Origin: Siphonodentalium dalli
Taxonomy: Eukaryota; Mollusca; Scaphopoda; Gadilida; Siphonodentaliidae
NCBI GenBank assembly: GCA_032622095.1
Contig: CP136063.1
Coordinates: 39,656,106-39,720,105 of the forward strand
Length of the DNA stretch: 64,000 bases
Direction: 5' to 3'
Within the stretch, counting starts at the first letter, position 1; every line of letters begins with the position of its first letter. This document shows positions 44,371 to 56,699 of the stretch, in pieces. The translations under genes and the position numbers were made by a program. Below the pieces are notes generated by a model. The model was not told the origin of the DNA. It saw nothing but the letters and a program-made list of their open reading frames with translations, and ran no database searches.

Positions 44371-44628
44371 TACGGGTCATTGAGTATGCTCAATTTTTGT
44401 AAACAAACTTTTGTCAATAGCCGTTTTGGTCAAACTAAACCTCCTTCGACCGGGACAGCAGATCCGAATAGTAGCTAAGATGTATTTAGATAGAATTATC
44501 AAAAGAATATGACCGATCAGGGTACATTTTAAGAGAATAGAGTGGAGAAATCTTGGTGATAATTCCAGAAAATAAAGATGGAGGAGGAGAATCACAATTA
44601 AACTTCCCACAATGCACTTCACTAAACC

Positions 44629-45090
44629 AGGGGTTCTCAATGGGTTACACATTATTTTCATTCTATCAGATTATTTATATTTTCAACAACAAGTGACTTT
44701 AAGTTTACAATTTCAGCCTGTCCTGACTCTATCGATACGATTTAACACATTTTCAAAAACGTTATACATTATACACCGGTGGCGTTAACTTTACAATTTA
44801 AGCATCTACGTGATTATATCGGTACGATTGAGTAAGGTACAAACAAGAATACATCAGGGGCTCCCAATGGGTTATATATTATTTTCAGTCTATCAAATTA
44901 TTTATATTTTCAACAACATATTATTACACCGGTGACTTTAAGTTTACAATTTCAGCCTGGCCTGACTCTATCGATACGATTTATCATATTTTCATAAACA
45001 TATTATACACCGGTGGCGTTAACTTTACAATTTCGGCATCTACGTGATTCTATCGGTACGATTGAGTAAGGTACACAAAATCTCCAAGAA
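44629..45090. repeat. 227-bp tandem duplication with internal half-units
   Basis: Unit 1 (44629-44855) and unit 2 (44856-45090) both start 'aggggctctcaatgggtta' (variants) and end 'gtacgattgagtaaggtac'. Within each, 'acaccggtg...tttacaatttc...gattctatcg.tacgat' occurs twice, so the region is about four units of 105-115 bp. Confidence 0.85.
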
Positions 45091-45484
45091 TACATTCGCC
45101 CTGTACACCACGCAATATCAAAATCGCAGAAGCTAGATACACCACAGGTGGCGTAATAAAGAAAGACGGAATGAGTTAAAACATAGCCATTGATCTGGTG
45201 GTCAGTTAACGGTGGATACACACATTCATGTAATCTCTGTAAATGTCGTGTACTTGTCGTTTATCATGGATCATACAGACCATGTAATATGTGTCCGCTG
45301 ACAACCCAATCATTGCGGCTATATTTGACCACAGTGAGCCAAGCTTTGAACGCGCAGAGAGCCGTTGACTGGACGAAGTCCTAATGCCGCTTAAATTCGC
45401 GATAACCGAAATGTTGGACTTTCTAGAGTGTAGAGGTTAGTTACCCACCCGCCTCCCCATCCCGCCACCCATAGTCTTCTCTTG

Positions 45485-45798
45485 AAGCCGCTTTCACACA
45501 TGTCCGTTTCTCGGATGCGTTTCCTTGCGTTTCTAATATTTTAACGCATCCGGAAAACGCATCGGTCGAAATATTAAAGATAGCCACACATGATTGTGTA
45601 TGCTTTTTTAGAAACGCAGCCGAAACGCAGCATTTCAAGTCCGAGACATGAAAAAAAAAAAACGCATCCGGCAAACGCACATGTGTGAAAGACCCAGTGA
45701 TATTATTACTGTTTTGACCGATGCGTTTTCCGGATGCGTTAAAATATTAGAAACGCAAGGAAACGCATCGGAGAAACGGACATGTGTGAAAGCGGCTT
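45485..45798. mobile_element. 314-bp element with ~78-bp terminal inverted repeats
   Basis: Begins AAGCCGCTTTCACACATGTCC and ends in its reverse complement ...GTGTGAAAGCGGCTT. The arms are near-identical to about 78 bp and packed with 'gatgcg/cgcatccgg' words; the middle contains poly-A. No coding potential. The ends resemble 'GCGGCTTTCACAC'-type MITEs seen in other animals. I cannot fix the target duplication, so the superfamily is open. Confidence 0.85.
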
Positions 45799-45859
45799 AA
45801 TTTTTATACCAGTGATGGGCCCCAGGATGACTCCTATATTTATATCGTATCGCGGAAAT

Positions 45860-46690
45860 GCTTTTTTCGCTCACCTGAGACAAAGTCTCCGGTGGAGCTA
45901 TAGTCATCACTCCTCGTCCGTCGTCCGTCCGTCCGTCCATCCATCCGTCAACAATTCTTTGAACATCTTCTCCTCTGGAATCGTAAGACCCAATTGGTTC
46001 ATATTTGGTGTGGATGTTCCCTTGGTGACTCTCATTCAGATTTGTTCAAATGAGGTCACTGGGTCAAATAGTTGCGAAAGCAGGGCCACAACTCTATTCC
46101 TTCATAGTAATTCTTATAACGATTTCTTTTCCAGAACTATAAGGCCTAATGGGTTCATATTTGGTGTGGATGTTCCCTAGGTGTCTCCCATTCCGATTTG
46201 TTCAAATGAGGTCACCAGGTTCATTAGTTGAGAAATCAGGGCCATAACTCATAGTAATTCTTACAATGACTTCTTCTCAAGGAATATTGTGCTGATTTAG
46301 CTTATATTTGGTATGGAGGGACCTTGGTTGACTGGGGTTCAGATTTGTTCAAATGGGGTCACTGGGTCAAATAGGGGCAGAGCCAGGGACATAACTCTAA
46401 AAACAAAAAAAATTCATTTTTGCATTTTGACCTTTAATTTTTTTTAGACACATCGCAGCCACATATTTTTCACCTAGATTTTTCTTAGCACGTTCTTCAT
46501 CTGTATGGATTTTGGTATTGTTTATTTAACCCTTTCCACTCTTGTGTTTATATAGGATTCATCCAAGACAGGATTACTCAAACATCTGATCGACACCAAA
46601 TTTGGTATATGAATTGTTGACACTTATTTACAGATCATGTTCAAATATGGGTTTGATCCGATATATTTTAACAGAGTTATGGCCCTTTAT
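45860..46690 (+). repeat. Interspersed repeat 'CTCACCTGAGACAAAGTCTCCGGTG'
   Basis: It opens with that hairpin-like phrase and a GTCCGTCC tract. Repeated blocks follow ('ggttcatatttggtgtggatgttccc', 'agatttgttcaaatgaggtcac', 'agggccataactc') about 170 bp apart. It ends with the 'accaaatttggtat...gagttatggccc' module also found at 25.5-26.6 kb. Typical of lophotrochozoan genomes. Confidence 0.7.
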
Positions 46691-47593
46691 AATTCACACC
46701 TCTTTGCTATGAATTTTTAAGAGAACACTAAAGCCTGTATTATTGAAAAAGCCAATTAATCAGTGTGGACACCCGATACTCTGACTGAAGCCTGCTTGCT
46801 TGCAGACCCCTTTAACATATGTAACAAGAAAACTAAGATGCATGCATCAGGTCAGCCATGAACTATTTAGCAATAGAATAATTCAGTTTGGTTGCGGTTT
46901 CACAACGTTACAACTGACATACGATTACACAAGACGAACCTTGAATGTGGAACTATGTAAGAGTGATTATTAATGTTCTAAATCCCATGTTTCACCTTTA
47001 GTGGTAATGGGGTCGTACTTTATTAACACGCAAGTAGTGTAATTAAGTACGGGTAATTAGAAGTAACAAATCGTTTAGTTTCTATCGTATCGGCTAAAAG
47101 GGGTGAGCAGATTGCTGATGATGAATGCTCTCGTTAGCTGCCAATATAATGTGCATATTTGCCCCGTTACGTTTATACACTGTAGCATTGGCGGGCCAGA
47201 GTGTGTTGACATGTTAAGTGTTTGGTTCATTAATAACAGATCAGCAGGGATTTGTCGTGATAACGTATACGTGGAAATATGCTACCTAAACGGTTAAATG
47301 AACGGTTGATATATAGTACACCACCGTGTATACTCGGTTTAAATAGGTATATTATATAGGGACGTGTGCTCAATTTTGGTGCGGACCGATGATAAAAAAA
47401 AATCAGAGGTAAATGTCGGCGGGCGGGAGGGCCATTTTTTCAATAATTTTTAAAGAAATTGAACAGTTGCAGCAGCAGCAAAAAAAAGGGTGTACAATTG
47501 GCAAATGATGAGGGGCGGCGTGACGTGTAACTAGGATTGAAATTAGATATGCAATTTGGAGATTATTGGATGAGGGATGTTATATTAATTATA
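46691..47593. other. No gene seen
   Basis: AT-rich non-coding sequence; the 64-codon frame at 47103 is unsupported. Confidence 0.5.
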
Positions 47594-48091
47594 TTAAAGG
47601 GACGAGGGGGCTTAGTTGTCGAAAATATTCATATTTGTTCCAAACACCGTAAACAGAAAAATATTAAAACGCATACATTTTGGTTCAAATATACGATCAC
47701 TATCGCGTAAACATCATGCTCACATAAAGACCTACTAAATTTTACCTAAACAAGAGTCTGATTGTGTTATAGAAGGCAGCACAATGCTACTGGCTAATCA
47801 CACACAAATGGTATAAACGCTCTTTATTATTTCCAAATAAGGAATTGAGCAACAAATAACGCTCTTTATGTTTACCATCATAATATAAAGAAACACCAAG
47901 AAAGTAACTTTTTATGCTTTGTTTACATAACAATCGTCAAATTTACGACAATAACATACTGTTTATGAGATATTTCTCATTTGTATATTAACAAAGTATG
48001 TCTATATTTGAATATTATTTTCGTTTGTAGCGGTTTTTGGCAGGTGGAAATATGTTCACAGGATACCCACCAAGGCCTTCCGTACCTTTAA
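47594..48091. mobile_element. TTAA-flanked MITE, copy 2
   Basis: 490 bp between TTAA sites (47594-47597 and 48088-48091), same orientation as copy 1 and about 80-85% alike over its whole length. Confidence 0.9.
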
Positions 48092-48399
48092 CGTATACTG
48101 CAACTTTTTTTCTTGTCAATAGCAGAATATATAATGCTATTAAGAAGTGACACAAAACACAGAACATTTTTTTTAATTATAAGTATTGAGCAGTGAGAAA
48201 TATTTTAGTCGAGGAAACCAGTAACGAAAGGCAATATTAACATGATTTCTGTCAGCGAATAATTGTTTACGTTCCAATGAATATTAAAATGTACTGAAAA
48301 CAAACTGCTAATGGGTGCCAGACTTTCATAAACACAAATTATGTATTAATGGTGTAACGACATATTTCGTTCTTAATTGTCTAAAAAACTAGGGGATGG

Positions 48400-48655
48400 G
48401 GATGTTTGGATCTCTAGTTTAAAGACATTTTTCGGTCTTTGTAGTTTAACGACATTTTTCGGTCTTTAATAGTTTAATGACATTTTTCGGTCTTTATAAT
48501 ATCTCAAGATATAGGGGGTATTTGGATCTCTAGTTTAACGACATTTTTCGGTCTTTATAGTTTAACGACATTCTCGGTCTTTAATATTTCAAGATATAGG
48601 GGCCCTTAGTGGGTATTTGGATCTCTAGTTTAACGACATTTTTCGGTCTTTGATA
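48400..48655. repeat. Nested tandem repeat 'tttaacgacatttttcggtctt'
   Basis: The short unit (about 27-32 bp, 'agtttaacgacatttttcgg' + 'tcttt') occurs at least six times. It is embedded in a larger unit of about 115 bp that also carries 'tcaagatatagggg' and 'tatttggatctcta', giving two levels of repetition. Confidence 0.85.
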
Positions 48656-48787
48656 GCAAAATGGAAGAAGTACATCTTTGGAAAGATGTGGTGGCCCTAA
48701 AAAGGAAAGTTGTTTGGTGATCTTGAAATGCAGTTTTTCTGAACATTCTTCCTTGATTAAAGTGATGTGAAACACTCCGGCAGACAA
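48640..48787 (-). other. Exon-like open segment, unidentified
   Basis: On the minus strand the peptide 'GVFHITLIKEECSEKLHFK' and following residues look like real coding sequence, but there is no ATG. The frame runs into the tandem repeat at 48655, and no firm splice sites are visible. Possibly a gene fragment. Confidence 0.25.
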
Positions 48788-48859
48788 CGGGCAGAGTGAT
48801 CAAATAGAAATTAAGAATAATCTTTCTCAAAGTAGTTATTTGTTACGAATATTAATCTA

Positions 48860-51050
48860 AATGGATGATACACAACGTCATTCTTATATATTAGTTAAAT
48901 GCAATGATTCTCGATGGCGAAATAATTTTTGTTTAATTATAGCCGATAGTTGCGCCCCGAATCGAGATGTAAATATTTACAATTTGGAGTAGTTCAGACG
49001 ATGTTCTCTATGAAGTGGTGTGGTAGATTTTTTTGGAAATTTTCAGTGATGTTAGTAGAATGATAACATTCCCCAGGTTGGCAAAGTGCCTGAGCACTAA
49101 CTTATCAATTTCTCGCACCCGAAAAAGTCCATAACAACTTAACAAGTCCATAATATGTCTTTAAGCATATATATAAATCTCCGAAAACAAAAATTCTAAA
49201 GCATTAAACGATTTGCTATATTTCCAGGCCATATATTTCATCTGATTTTGCGAGAATCCATATATACTTTTTCACGAGAATCCAGGGTAATTTGCAAGAA
49301 TATTTACGAGAATCTAGATTTGGATTCTCGCCGAAATATAAGCCCTGATTTTACTCTGAAGTGTGCCTAAATGGCATAAATTGTACCGTGGTTCCCATGT
49401 TCGCCAAAGTGGCATAAATTTATTTCAGGATAATACTAATTTTAGGCATTCATTTATATCACTGATATCAGGACAATAAATAGCCATTTCCATTGCATGG
49501 AACAAAGAGCGTTATGGTTTATCGGTGTTGTTTTTGGAAGTGGTGGTAGTTAAATTTTATACATTTCGACCCCCAATAAGTATTTCCGAACAAATGAATT
49601 ATTAACAAGCGTGACATGACATCATTGACGAAGATAATTAACACCGATCTACAAGCAATTAAAGTCTTAAAATGAGCTAAAATTTAACATTTTCTTTAAA
49701 AAATTTACATTTTTATCTCTCGCGACATAATTGTCACCAATAAAAACAAATTTGATTCATCGTGGAAGTTAGTCGGTGACTATAAATAATGTCACCATTC
49801 AACTGAATGTTGTTGAGCATATTTCAACCAATTTTGGAAGTTTAAATGAATATTTTCTTCACACGCAAAGTAAAATTGACAAATTTCAGGATTTTAGCCT
49901 GCTTCGTTGGGACCAAAATTTGTTGTGCACACTCAAGAAACGTCTACCGACACTCGCTAGGCCAAATTATGCCATGACCATGCTATAAACTAGCTTGAAA
50001 TTGGCAAAACAATGAATTTTTTTTGGTTGAAAAAATTTACATGGGAATCTCCAGTCCATGGCATAGGCATAGACTGATAGAGAACGATTATTTTTCGATA
50101 AAAACGAAAATAATGCGAAATGAAAGTCGGCACTCGTCAGAATGGTGCAGAATAACATACGAGTCTTGTTATATGCGAAAATTTGACCTCATTCGATAAA
50201 TTAGTCTCGTAATTAAGGAATCAATCAGTCAATGGCGCTCGGACATGTGGAATTCCGTCGCACTGTTAGTGTTACTGTAGATGGCAGACGCAATTTTGAA
50301 ATGTAAACACGCATCAAATTTACCTTTTGTGAGAATAACAAAAGCGCAACCTTGATCAAAGTAATACAATACACAACAACACATAGAATAACACTGATAT
50401 AAACACGGTATAAGTGAGAATAAGACGCGTATTCAGACGTGGAATTTGACAACATTTCGTCGTTTTATCTGTTTTGCGCACGTCACTTTCCATATTTGGA
50501 ATTTCCATATATGGGATTTGTGTTAACCTCAATACCGATCAAGTTATCTTAGCATAAACATAAAATATATTGTAATTTATGCAACTACGACCCTGGTAAC
50601 CCTGATAACTAATAAAATATACCGGCCAATTCATTTTAAGATCGTTATTTCACTTTGCTTTAGGCATAAATACACTCTTAAACGCACATAAACGACCCAT
50701 TGGCGTTAAATTAAATATACTCGGTATTTATTAATATTAGTTTTTTATTGCTCAGTATAGAGTTAGACCCTTGACACCTGTCAATATATTTGGGCTGAAT
50801 GCATATGATGCGGTATTATTCCTCGAAATAAACAACAAACCCGTCGTTACTTCGAAATGTCGTTTGGGCTAACATTTACACAAATCCTCCGTGTGTTCTC
50901 CTCAATTGACACGCAGGTTCTCAGTCGACACACAGGTTATCCCAGAAACTGGTGTGAAATAAACAGCCAAGGTTTGGCTGAAATGACATTACATTGGTTA
51001 AACACATATTCTACAACAATAAATAGGAATAGTCCATTGTTCATTTCTTC
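48860..51050. other. No gene seen
   Basis: Over 2 kb of AT-rich sequence with no supported feature. The open frames at 49776, 50225 and 50857 have no domain or splice context. Confidence 0.5.
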
Positions 51051-51053
51051 AAG

Positions 51054-52620
51054 TCTGGACATAGTGTGTCTGACATTTGCAGAATGAGGTTCCCAGATGG
51101 TGAATTTAGTGTTGCTACCCCGTAAAGCAGGCTAGCATCACAAAATACACCCTCCATGACCTAATTCTGCTTAGTCCTCATCTTCTGGGACAAAACAAAT
51201 AATTTTAAACATGTTTGAAAATTTGAAAAAAAGTGACACCATTATAACATCTGCTGAGTTATGAAACTTTACTCTTTAATGACATTATGGAAACATTCCA
51301 CCCTCCCCAACCCACCCCCTCCCACGTGGCCCAGACCCCACCCTGCCATCAACCAACATCCCTTCCAAGCCATATCACCTCTCAATTTAATTATTACCTC
51401 TTCTCACCACAGAAGCATATATTTATGCAAAGACACCTGTCATTAATTAAGATTAGAATAATATATGTCATCTGGCTAGTTTATGTAAACATATCTGTAG
51501 CAATTTAAAAACAAACTGGTGCTCCCAAGGTAGGTGATGACTGACAGGTTTCCCTGACATTCAATGGTACTGTGAATGGCTTAGATTTCTCCAAGTCTGG
51601 AAATGGTGTGTCTGACATTTACAGAGTGAGGTCCCCAGATGGTGAATTTAGTGTCGCTACCCCATACAGCATGCTAGCATCACCAAATACACCCTCCGGG
51701 GACCTAATTCTGCTTAGGCCTCATCTTCTGGGAAGTATCATAAGTATCAAATTGACAGTTTGTTTTAGTCACTTTTTTCCACCTGTTCAGTTTCAATGTC
51801 CCCCTAGAAGATAAAATGCATAATTGATGTGCTCAATGGGTGTGTCTCACCAACTTCAACTGTAGGACTTCAATCTGTTCCTATGTTGTAATGGCCATTG
51901 AGGCCTAATCAGATTGAGGATGAATTCGGTGATGCTAGCCTGCCTTACGGAATATTGTCATTAAATCCACATTTTGGGGACCTAATTCTGCAAATGTCAG
52001 ACATACTAAATTCAGGCTTGACCATTTCATATTATTTTCTTAATCACCACTTATCCAGATGAAATCATACCACTAATTTTCAAAGACAAATTGGGGGGTA
52101 TATATTGGATTAAATTTGTCTTCTATCTGTCAGGCTTCCATCCGTCTGCCTGTTGAGATATCTATCCATCCATCTATCAACAATTGTTTTCTTCTCCATA
52201 TTTAAGACGAATGTGTTTATATAGTTCAGTGTGCATGTTCCCTAGGTGTCTCACCATCAGATTTGTTCAATTAAGTTCATCACATCAAATACTTATAGGT
52301 GCAAAGCCAGGGCCATTTTTTCTCAAGAACCATTGGGCCTATATAGCTTATATTTGGTATGGAGGGGCCTTGGGTGACCGGGGTTCAGATATGTTCAAAT
52401 GGGGTCATTTTTAGGAAATGAGGTCCCCCAGAGGGTGAAATCGGTGATGTTAGTCCACCTTGCGGAATACTGTCATTAAATTCACCTGCAAAGGTCAGAC
52501 ACACTAAATACAGACTCGGCTGTTCCAATATTAGTTTCTTAACCACCACTTATCCAGGTGAAATCATACCCTGATTTTTTTAACGAAAAATTGGGGGGTA
52601 TATTGATATTACTAGATGAA
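51054..52620. repeat. Mosaic of repeated ~130-bp modules
   Basis: The block 51054-51191 ('tctggacatagtgtgtctgacatttgcag...cttctggga') recurs at 51596-51733. Related pieces ('ggtgatg(c/t)tag..cc..c(t)tgcggaatactgtcattaaa', 'ccacttatccag(a/g)tgaaatcatacc', 'aattggggggtatat') occur at 51925-52110 and 52440-52605. Between them lie fragments of the 'tatttggtatggagggaccttgg' repeat family. Confidence 0.7.
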
Positions 52621-54419
52621 TGGATCTCATAGATGAGGATTCACATTTGTTCTAATAGGAGCAGAGATAAGAGATTTAACTCTCCTCTATGCTGTTTGGT
52701 ACTGGTATAATAATATTGATTTCTAGACAGCCTGGTGGGGGCAATGTTTGAGGCAATGGGGAGGGAGTGTAGAGGGGTGGAGATTTGACCCCCAACTTTG
52801 ATCAAAAGTTAAACAGTCAAAATGTCATGCCTGATACTACATTAGTTGTAGATTAGATGTTCACACCAAAAATAAGTTAGAATTGTTCTCATGTTGGTTT
52901 GATGTTCTAACATGTTTGTATGTTTTTAAACCATCAGTCCATATGTTCCTACTTCAGGTTAAACTGTTGGACCAAATTGGTCACAAATTTTAACTTTATG
53001 GGGGGTGTCAGGTTGGTAATTTTTAAACGTTTCAGAGCTTGAAGTACTGGTACCAGTCGTAAAATTCAACCTAAAATTCAACCTAAGAGGAATTTAAAAA
53101 AGGATTTTTGTGAACATAGTACTGTGGTATGGTTGTCCTCTTTAAAATGTAAGGGGTTGGAGATTTGTCAGTGATGTGAAATTAGAACTTTCAAGGTGAA
53201 GAGCCCTGCTCATCTGAGAACATCCAGCTATGTCCATGTTTAGAACTACTTGTCTTAAGTGATTTTGTCAAGTACTGACTCTTGTAGTCTTCAGAGTCCC
53301 CGTCTTCTCAGTCCTTACAGTCTGGTGAGCGACCCACAGTCATTGACTGTCTTGTTTGTAAAATTGGCGCGGTTTACACGATCAAAGTTCGAATTTCTGT
53401 CAATTATAGGCTACAATCAACTAATTATATAGAGCTACGCTTCTTGAATTTGTGTAGCGAAACTAGAGTCAGCATTAAAAAAAATTCTGGCTGCTGATTG
53501 GTTGATTATCATTAAGGCAAATATCACTAATCGGGAACAGAAAATCATAGCCTACGTAAATATGGCGATCGTGTATGTTTAGATGTCCAGGAAGAGTCTG
53601 GTGGTGTCCAGAAGTTACGGAAGGGGTCTGGGTATTTTTATGCTGCTGATTTTTGTGCAGTAAATTGGGTAGTTGTGGAAATGCAAGATTATCGTTTGAA
53701 AAAAATACCGAAAAGGGCGCGTTTGTTGTCACATACTGGTACAGCCGATGGCATTCTAAGGGAAAATTGACCACTTGAAGTTCAAATAGGCTTAACCCAT
53801 GGCCGGCGGGACTTTTAGTTAACACTGTCGCCTATGGAAAATAATTAGTTGTGTGTAACCTATAACTGGTGCGCTCTGGTAGAGATTGTGAGAAACTCCA
53901 TACAGCGCCCTCTACGCTATCGCTGCGACTTAGCACTGCCACAATGACATTAATTGGTAAGGAATTCTTACGCGTTTTAGTTCTTATGTTTTAGGATTGA
54001 AATTGTCTATGTCTGGCTCAGTTCATATTGTTATCGATACCGAAAGAATTACCATTATTGCAAACTTTAAACAAACGATGAGAGATAACTGTGCCTGGGG
54101 TTTGAGATTGTGAGTGTAGCACACATGCCAGACATGGTTTCCTCCTCCGGTACCAACAATGTATCTGGCTTTGATTCTAGGAATCGATGTAAAATTGAGT
54201 ATTTTTCTAATACAATACGATTATTTATTTTGTGTCGTTTTCCACAACTAAGGCGATATAACCAGATAACAACGAGGCCAGATCATTTGTTGGTGATGGA
54301 AACCATGCGGCCTATGGTTAGTCACCTACAATAGATACGGTAGTCACAATGGACCGTCTGGGCATATCATATGTAAACCACTCACCAGCAAGTCTTTCTT
54401 CCAACATAAAGATGGAGCA
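52621..54419. other. No gene seen
   Basis: Non-coding. The 116-codon minus frame at 53475-53825 shows no domain. Confidence 0.5.
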
Positions 54420-54575
54420 TACAGTAATGCCCAAAGTAATTGACCACTTAACCACCGCAGAATTATGGGTCATTTTTCAGGATTTAGTCGGAAATATGCC
54501 ATGTTGCCATTCATCGGAAAGCTCTCGGCGAATTACCCATAATTCTGCTGTAGTTAAGTGGTCAGTTATATATTA
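54420..54575. mobile_element. mariner/Tc1-type MITE, copy 2 (right end lost)
   Basis: It begins TA then CAGTAATGCCCAAAGTAATTGACC as in 43601. It carries a different middle ('gtcggaaatatgccatg') and closes with 'ggtaattcg/ccataattctgctgtagtt'-type inverted arms, but lacks the outermost 20 bases on the right. Confidence 0.75.
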
Positions 54576-54814
54576 AACTACTATTTAAATATGAAATACA
54601 TACTGATCAGTAGACATGTATTAGTACCTCCTAAATTATGCAGCCATTCTTATTGACCCAGAAACTCAAACCAAACAAAGCGCTTCCATTGGTTTAATCT
54701 TGTATACTTATTACTATGAACAAATTTGGGTTCAAGTTTTGAAAACCCTCCTGTCGCTACCCAAATATGTATATACAAATATATTGCATTGTTTGTGATG
54801 ATAAATCACAGAAT

Positions 54815-54972
54815 TTCGATAAATTGCAAACATCTTTACGATAGATTGGAAAATACTTCGATACTTCGCAGAATAAATCGCAAACATCAAACATTCACGA
54901 TAAATAGCAAACACATTTGCAATTTTATATAATAGATAAGATTAAAAGTAAATAGCAAACATCTTTGCGATC
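54815..54972. repeat. Irregular 'aaatcgcaaacatctttgcgat' repeat
   Basis: The words 'aaat(a/c/t)gcaaacatc' and '(a/g)cgata(a/g)at' recur about five times with variable spacing; each word pair is weakly self-complementary. Confidence 0.5.
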
Positions 54973-55739
54973 AAAATTAAAAATACATTGGGATAATCGC
55001 TAAAAATTTACATAATGTACATGTACCTTTGCAATCGTAAAGGTATCTGTTTTTTTTTGGTAATTTATCGCAGTCAAAGACATCGCAGAGAATGAAACTT
55101 GAAAGCTGTTGAAGTTGTCCCAAACACCACTGTTTTTTTTTTGCATTAATCAAGATTTTTTTCACAATTTTTAATCAGAATAAAATTGATAAAATTTGTC
55201 ACTAAAGCTAATATTTGGTCATAAACTGCCGCAACTGAGTTTGGGTGGGTCGTCTTTGTGCGGGTATTCCAGTCCTGGTGTTAGTCTGATATAATATGTT
55301 TACTTTAAAATTGGGAAAACACAGCCTCAATATAGTCATGATACAGTAAATATAAGGACACTATATGGGGATACGTAGGTTGTCATTGGAATGGTAATGT
55401 TTAGCATACACATGTGGAATCGCTTAGAAATTGTCACACCTCTCTCACTTAGGCACCACAATGTGAACGAGTTAGCGGAAAACTGCATCAGCACTGATAC
55501 AACTCAAAAATTCCATATGGTGTCATCTAATTGTATAACTGGGTTTTCCACAGCATTGTTTTCATCTCCTTTACAGCGGCGTTTGCGCTTTTGTTCATTT
55601 TTGTGTGACTAGTGGTCCCCTTAGATCGCTGTTTGCTCGACTATTAGTAGCTCAATATGGACACGTTCATGAATTATTGTAACTCATATGAAGCTCATCA
55701 GTAGGGTGTCAACCCTTCACCCAACAGAACGGCCCTGTG
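54973..55739. other. No feature seen
   Basis: AT-rich, with no supported feature. Confidence 0.45.
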
Positions 55740-55806
55740 CCAATGCATTCTCTTATATATTCGAGTCGACCATAGGTCGCCTCGCATATATAAGAGAATG
55801 CATTGG
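55740..55806. repeat. Perfect-type hairpin 'ccaatgcattctcttatata', copy 1
   Basis: The arms are about 25 bp (ccaatgcattctcttatatat / atatataagagaatgcattgg), around an inner 'gtcgaccataggtcgc' that is itself partly palindromic. Confidence 0.8.
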
Positions 55807-55886
55807 CTTAACACATTAAAAATTATAAAATTGTTAAAGAATGTAAGAAAAAATGGTAAAAAGTATTAAAAAAGATTTTTTTTAGG

Positions 55887-55954
55887 CCAATGCATTCTCT
55901 TATATATGCGAGGCGACCTATGGTCGACTCGCATATATAAGAGAATGCATTCGG
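55887..55954. repeat. Same hairpin, inverted copy
   Basis: The reverse complement of 55740-55806 apart from a few end bases. The two hairpins face each other across about 80 bp, forming a palindrome of palindromes. Confidence 0.8.
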
Positions 55955-55978
55955 TGTGAATCGTTTTATAAATGTCAT

Positions 55979-56066
55979 AACCCCCTTGTGTATCTGCACG
56001 AAAAATATAGACATCGGCCGCTTCTCGGCCTTGATCTATATTTCTTGTACAGATACCCAAGGGGTT
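55979..56066. repeat. Hairpin with a U2 snRNA-like core
   Basis: The arms are about 40 bp (ccccttgtgtatctgcac... / ...gtacagatacccaagggg). The centre contains CGCTTCTCGGCCTT (56019-56032), which equals positions near the 5' end of U2 snRNA, followed by GATC as in U2 after a gap. The branch-binding and Sm regions of U2 are absent, so it is not a U2 gene. Automated annotation could mislabel it. Confidence 0.6.
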
Positions 56067-56699
56067 ACAATCTATACTTATACTCGATACCATCATAGCT
56101 ACGAGAGCTAGCAGAATTAAACGTAGATTCAATTCAGCTATATGCGGGCCAGCTTAATAATTAACTTGTAAATCTATTTCGGAGTGAGTTTTAAAACAGA
56201 TTGGTGAGACATTTATACACAATCCATATAATATTAGAATTGGTCGAAATGTATATTGCCATTACCAACGAAGTCATCCCAGGCATCTGACCATCACGCC
56301 TTCCTCTCCAGTGTCAACCCATTCAGAAATTCTGTCAAACTTCCAGTTCTATCAAACGTGTATCGAAAAGGAATAAATCCAATAATCTGCTGGCAAAATC
56401 ACAAATCGACGCTGGGGAAAATAGCAGCGAAACCAATGTGTACTATACCTCCGACGACGTTCACAGATCCGATTTTGGGGAAAACATGCCATCTTTCATA
56501 TTTCTCAGATTCTCAAAATTGTTCAACTCCGTCACAATATATTTCATCTCCTTTTATTGACAGTAACATTTCTTTTCCTTTGGTCTATTATTGCATAGAA
56601 TCAAATCAAACGAAAGGAAGTCAAGACATACTACCGTATAAACTTGCGATCACTGTCTCCCTGTCCGCATACTATCCTCAATAATTCTAAAACATTGTC
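56067..56699. other. No assignable gene; 142-codon plus frame
   Basis: An open frame at 56256-56684 (+) is Ser/Pro/Thr-rich. Its start may not be ATG. It lies just upstream of a LINE 3' end and could be retroposon-derived, but I see no domain. Confidence 0.3.

Noticed and set aside
53475-53825. 116-codon minus-strand frame
   Set aside because: Pro/His/Asn-rich with no domain and no splice context.
55979-56066. A U2 snRNA gene
   Set aside because: Only a 14-nt match plus GATC; branch-site and Sm-binding parts are missing and the locus is a hairpin.
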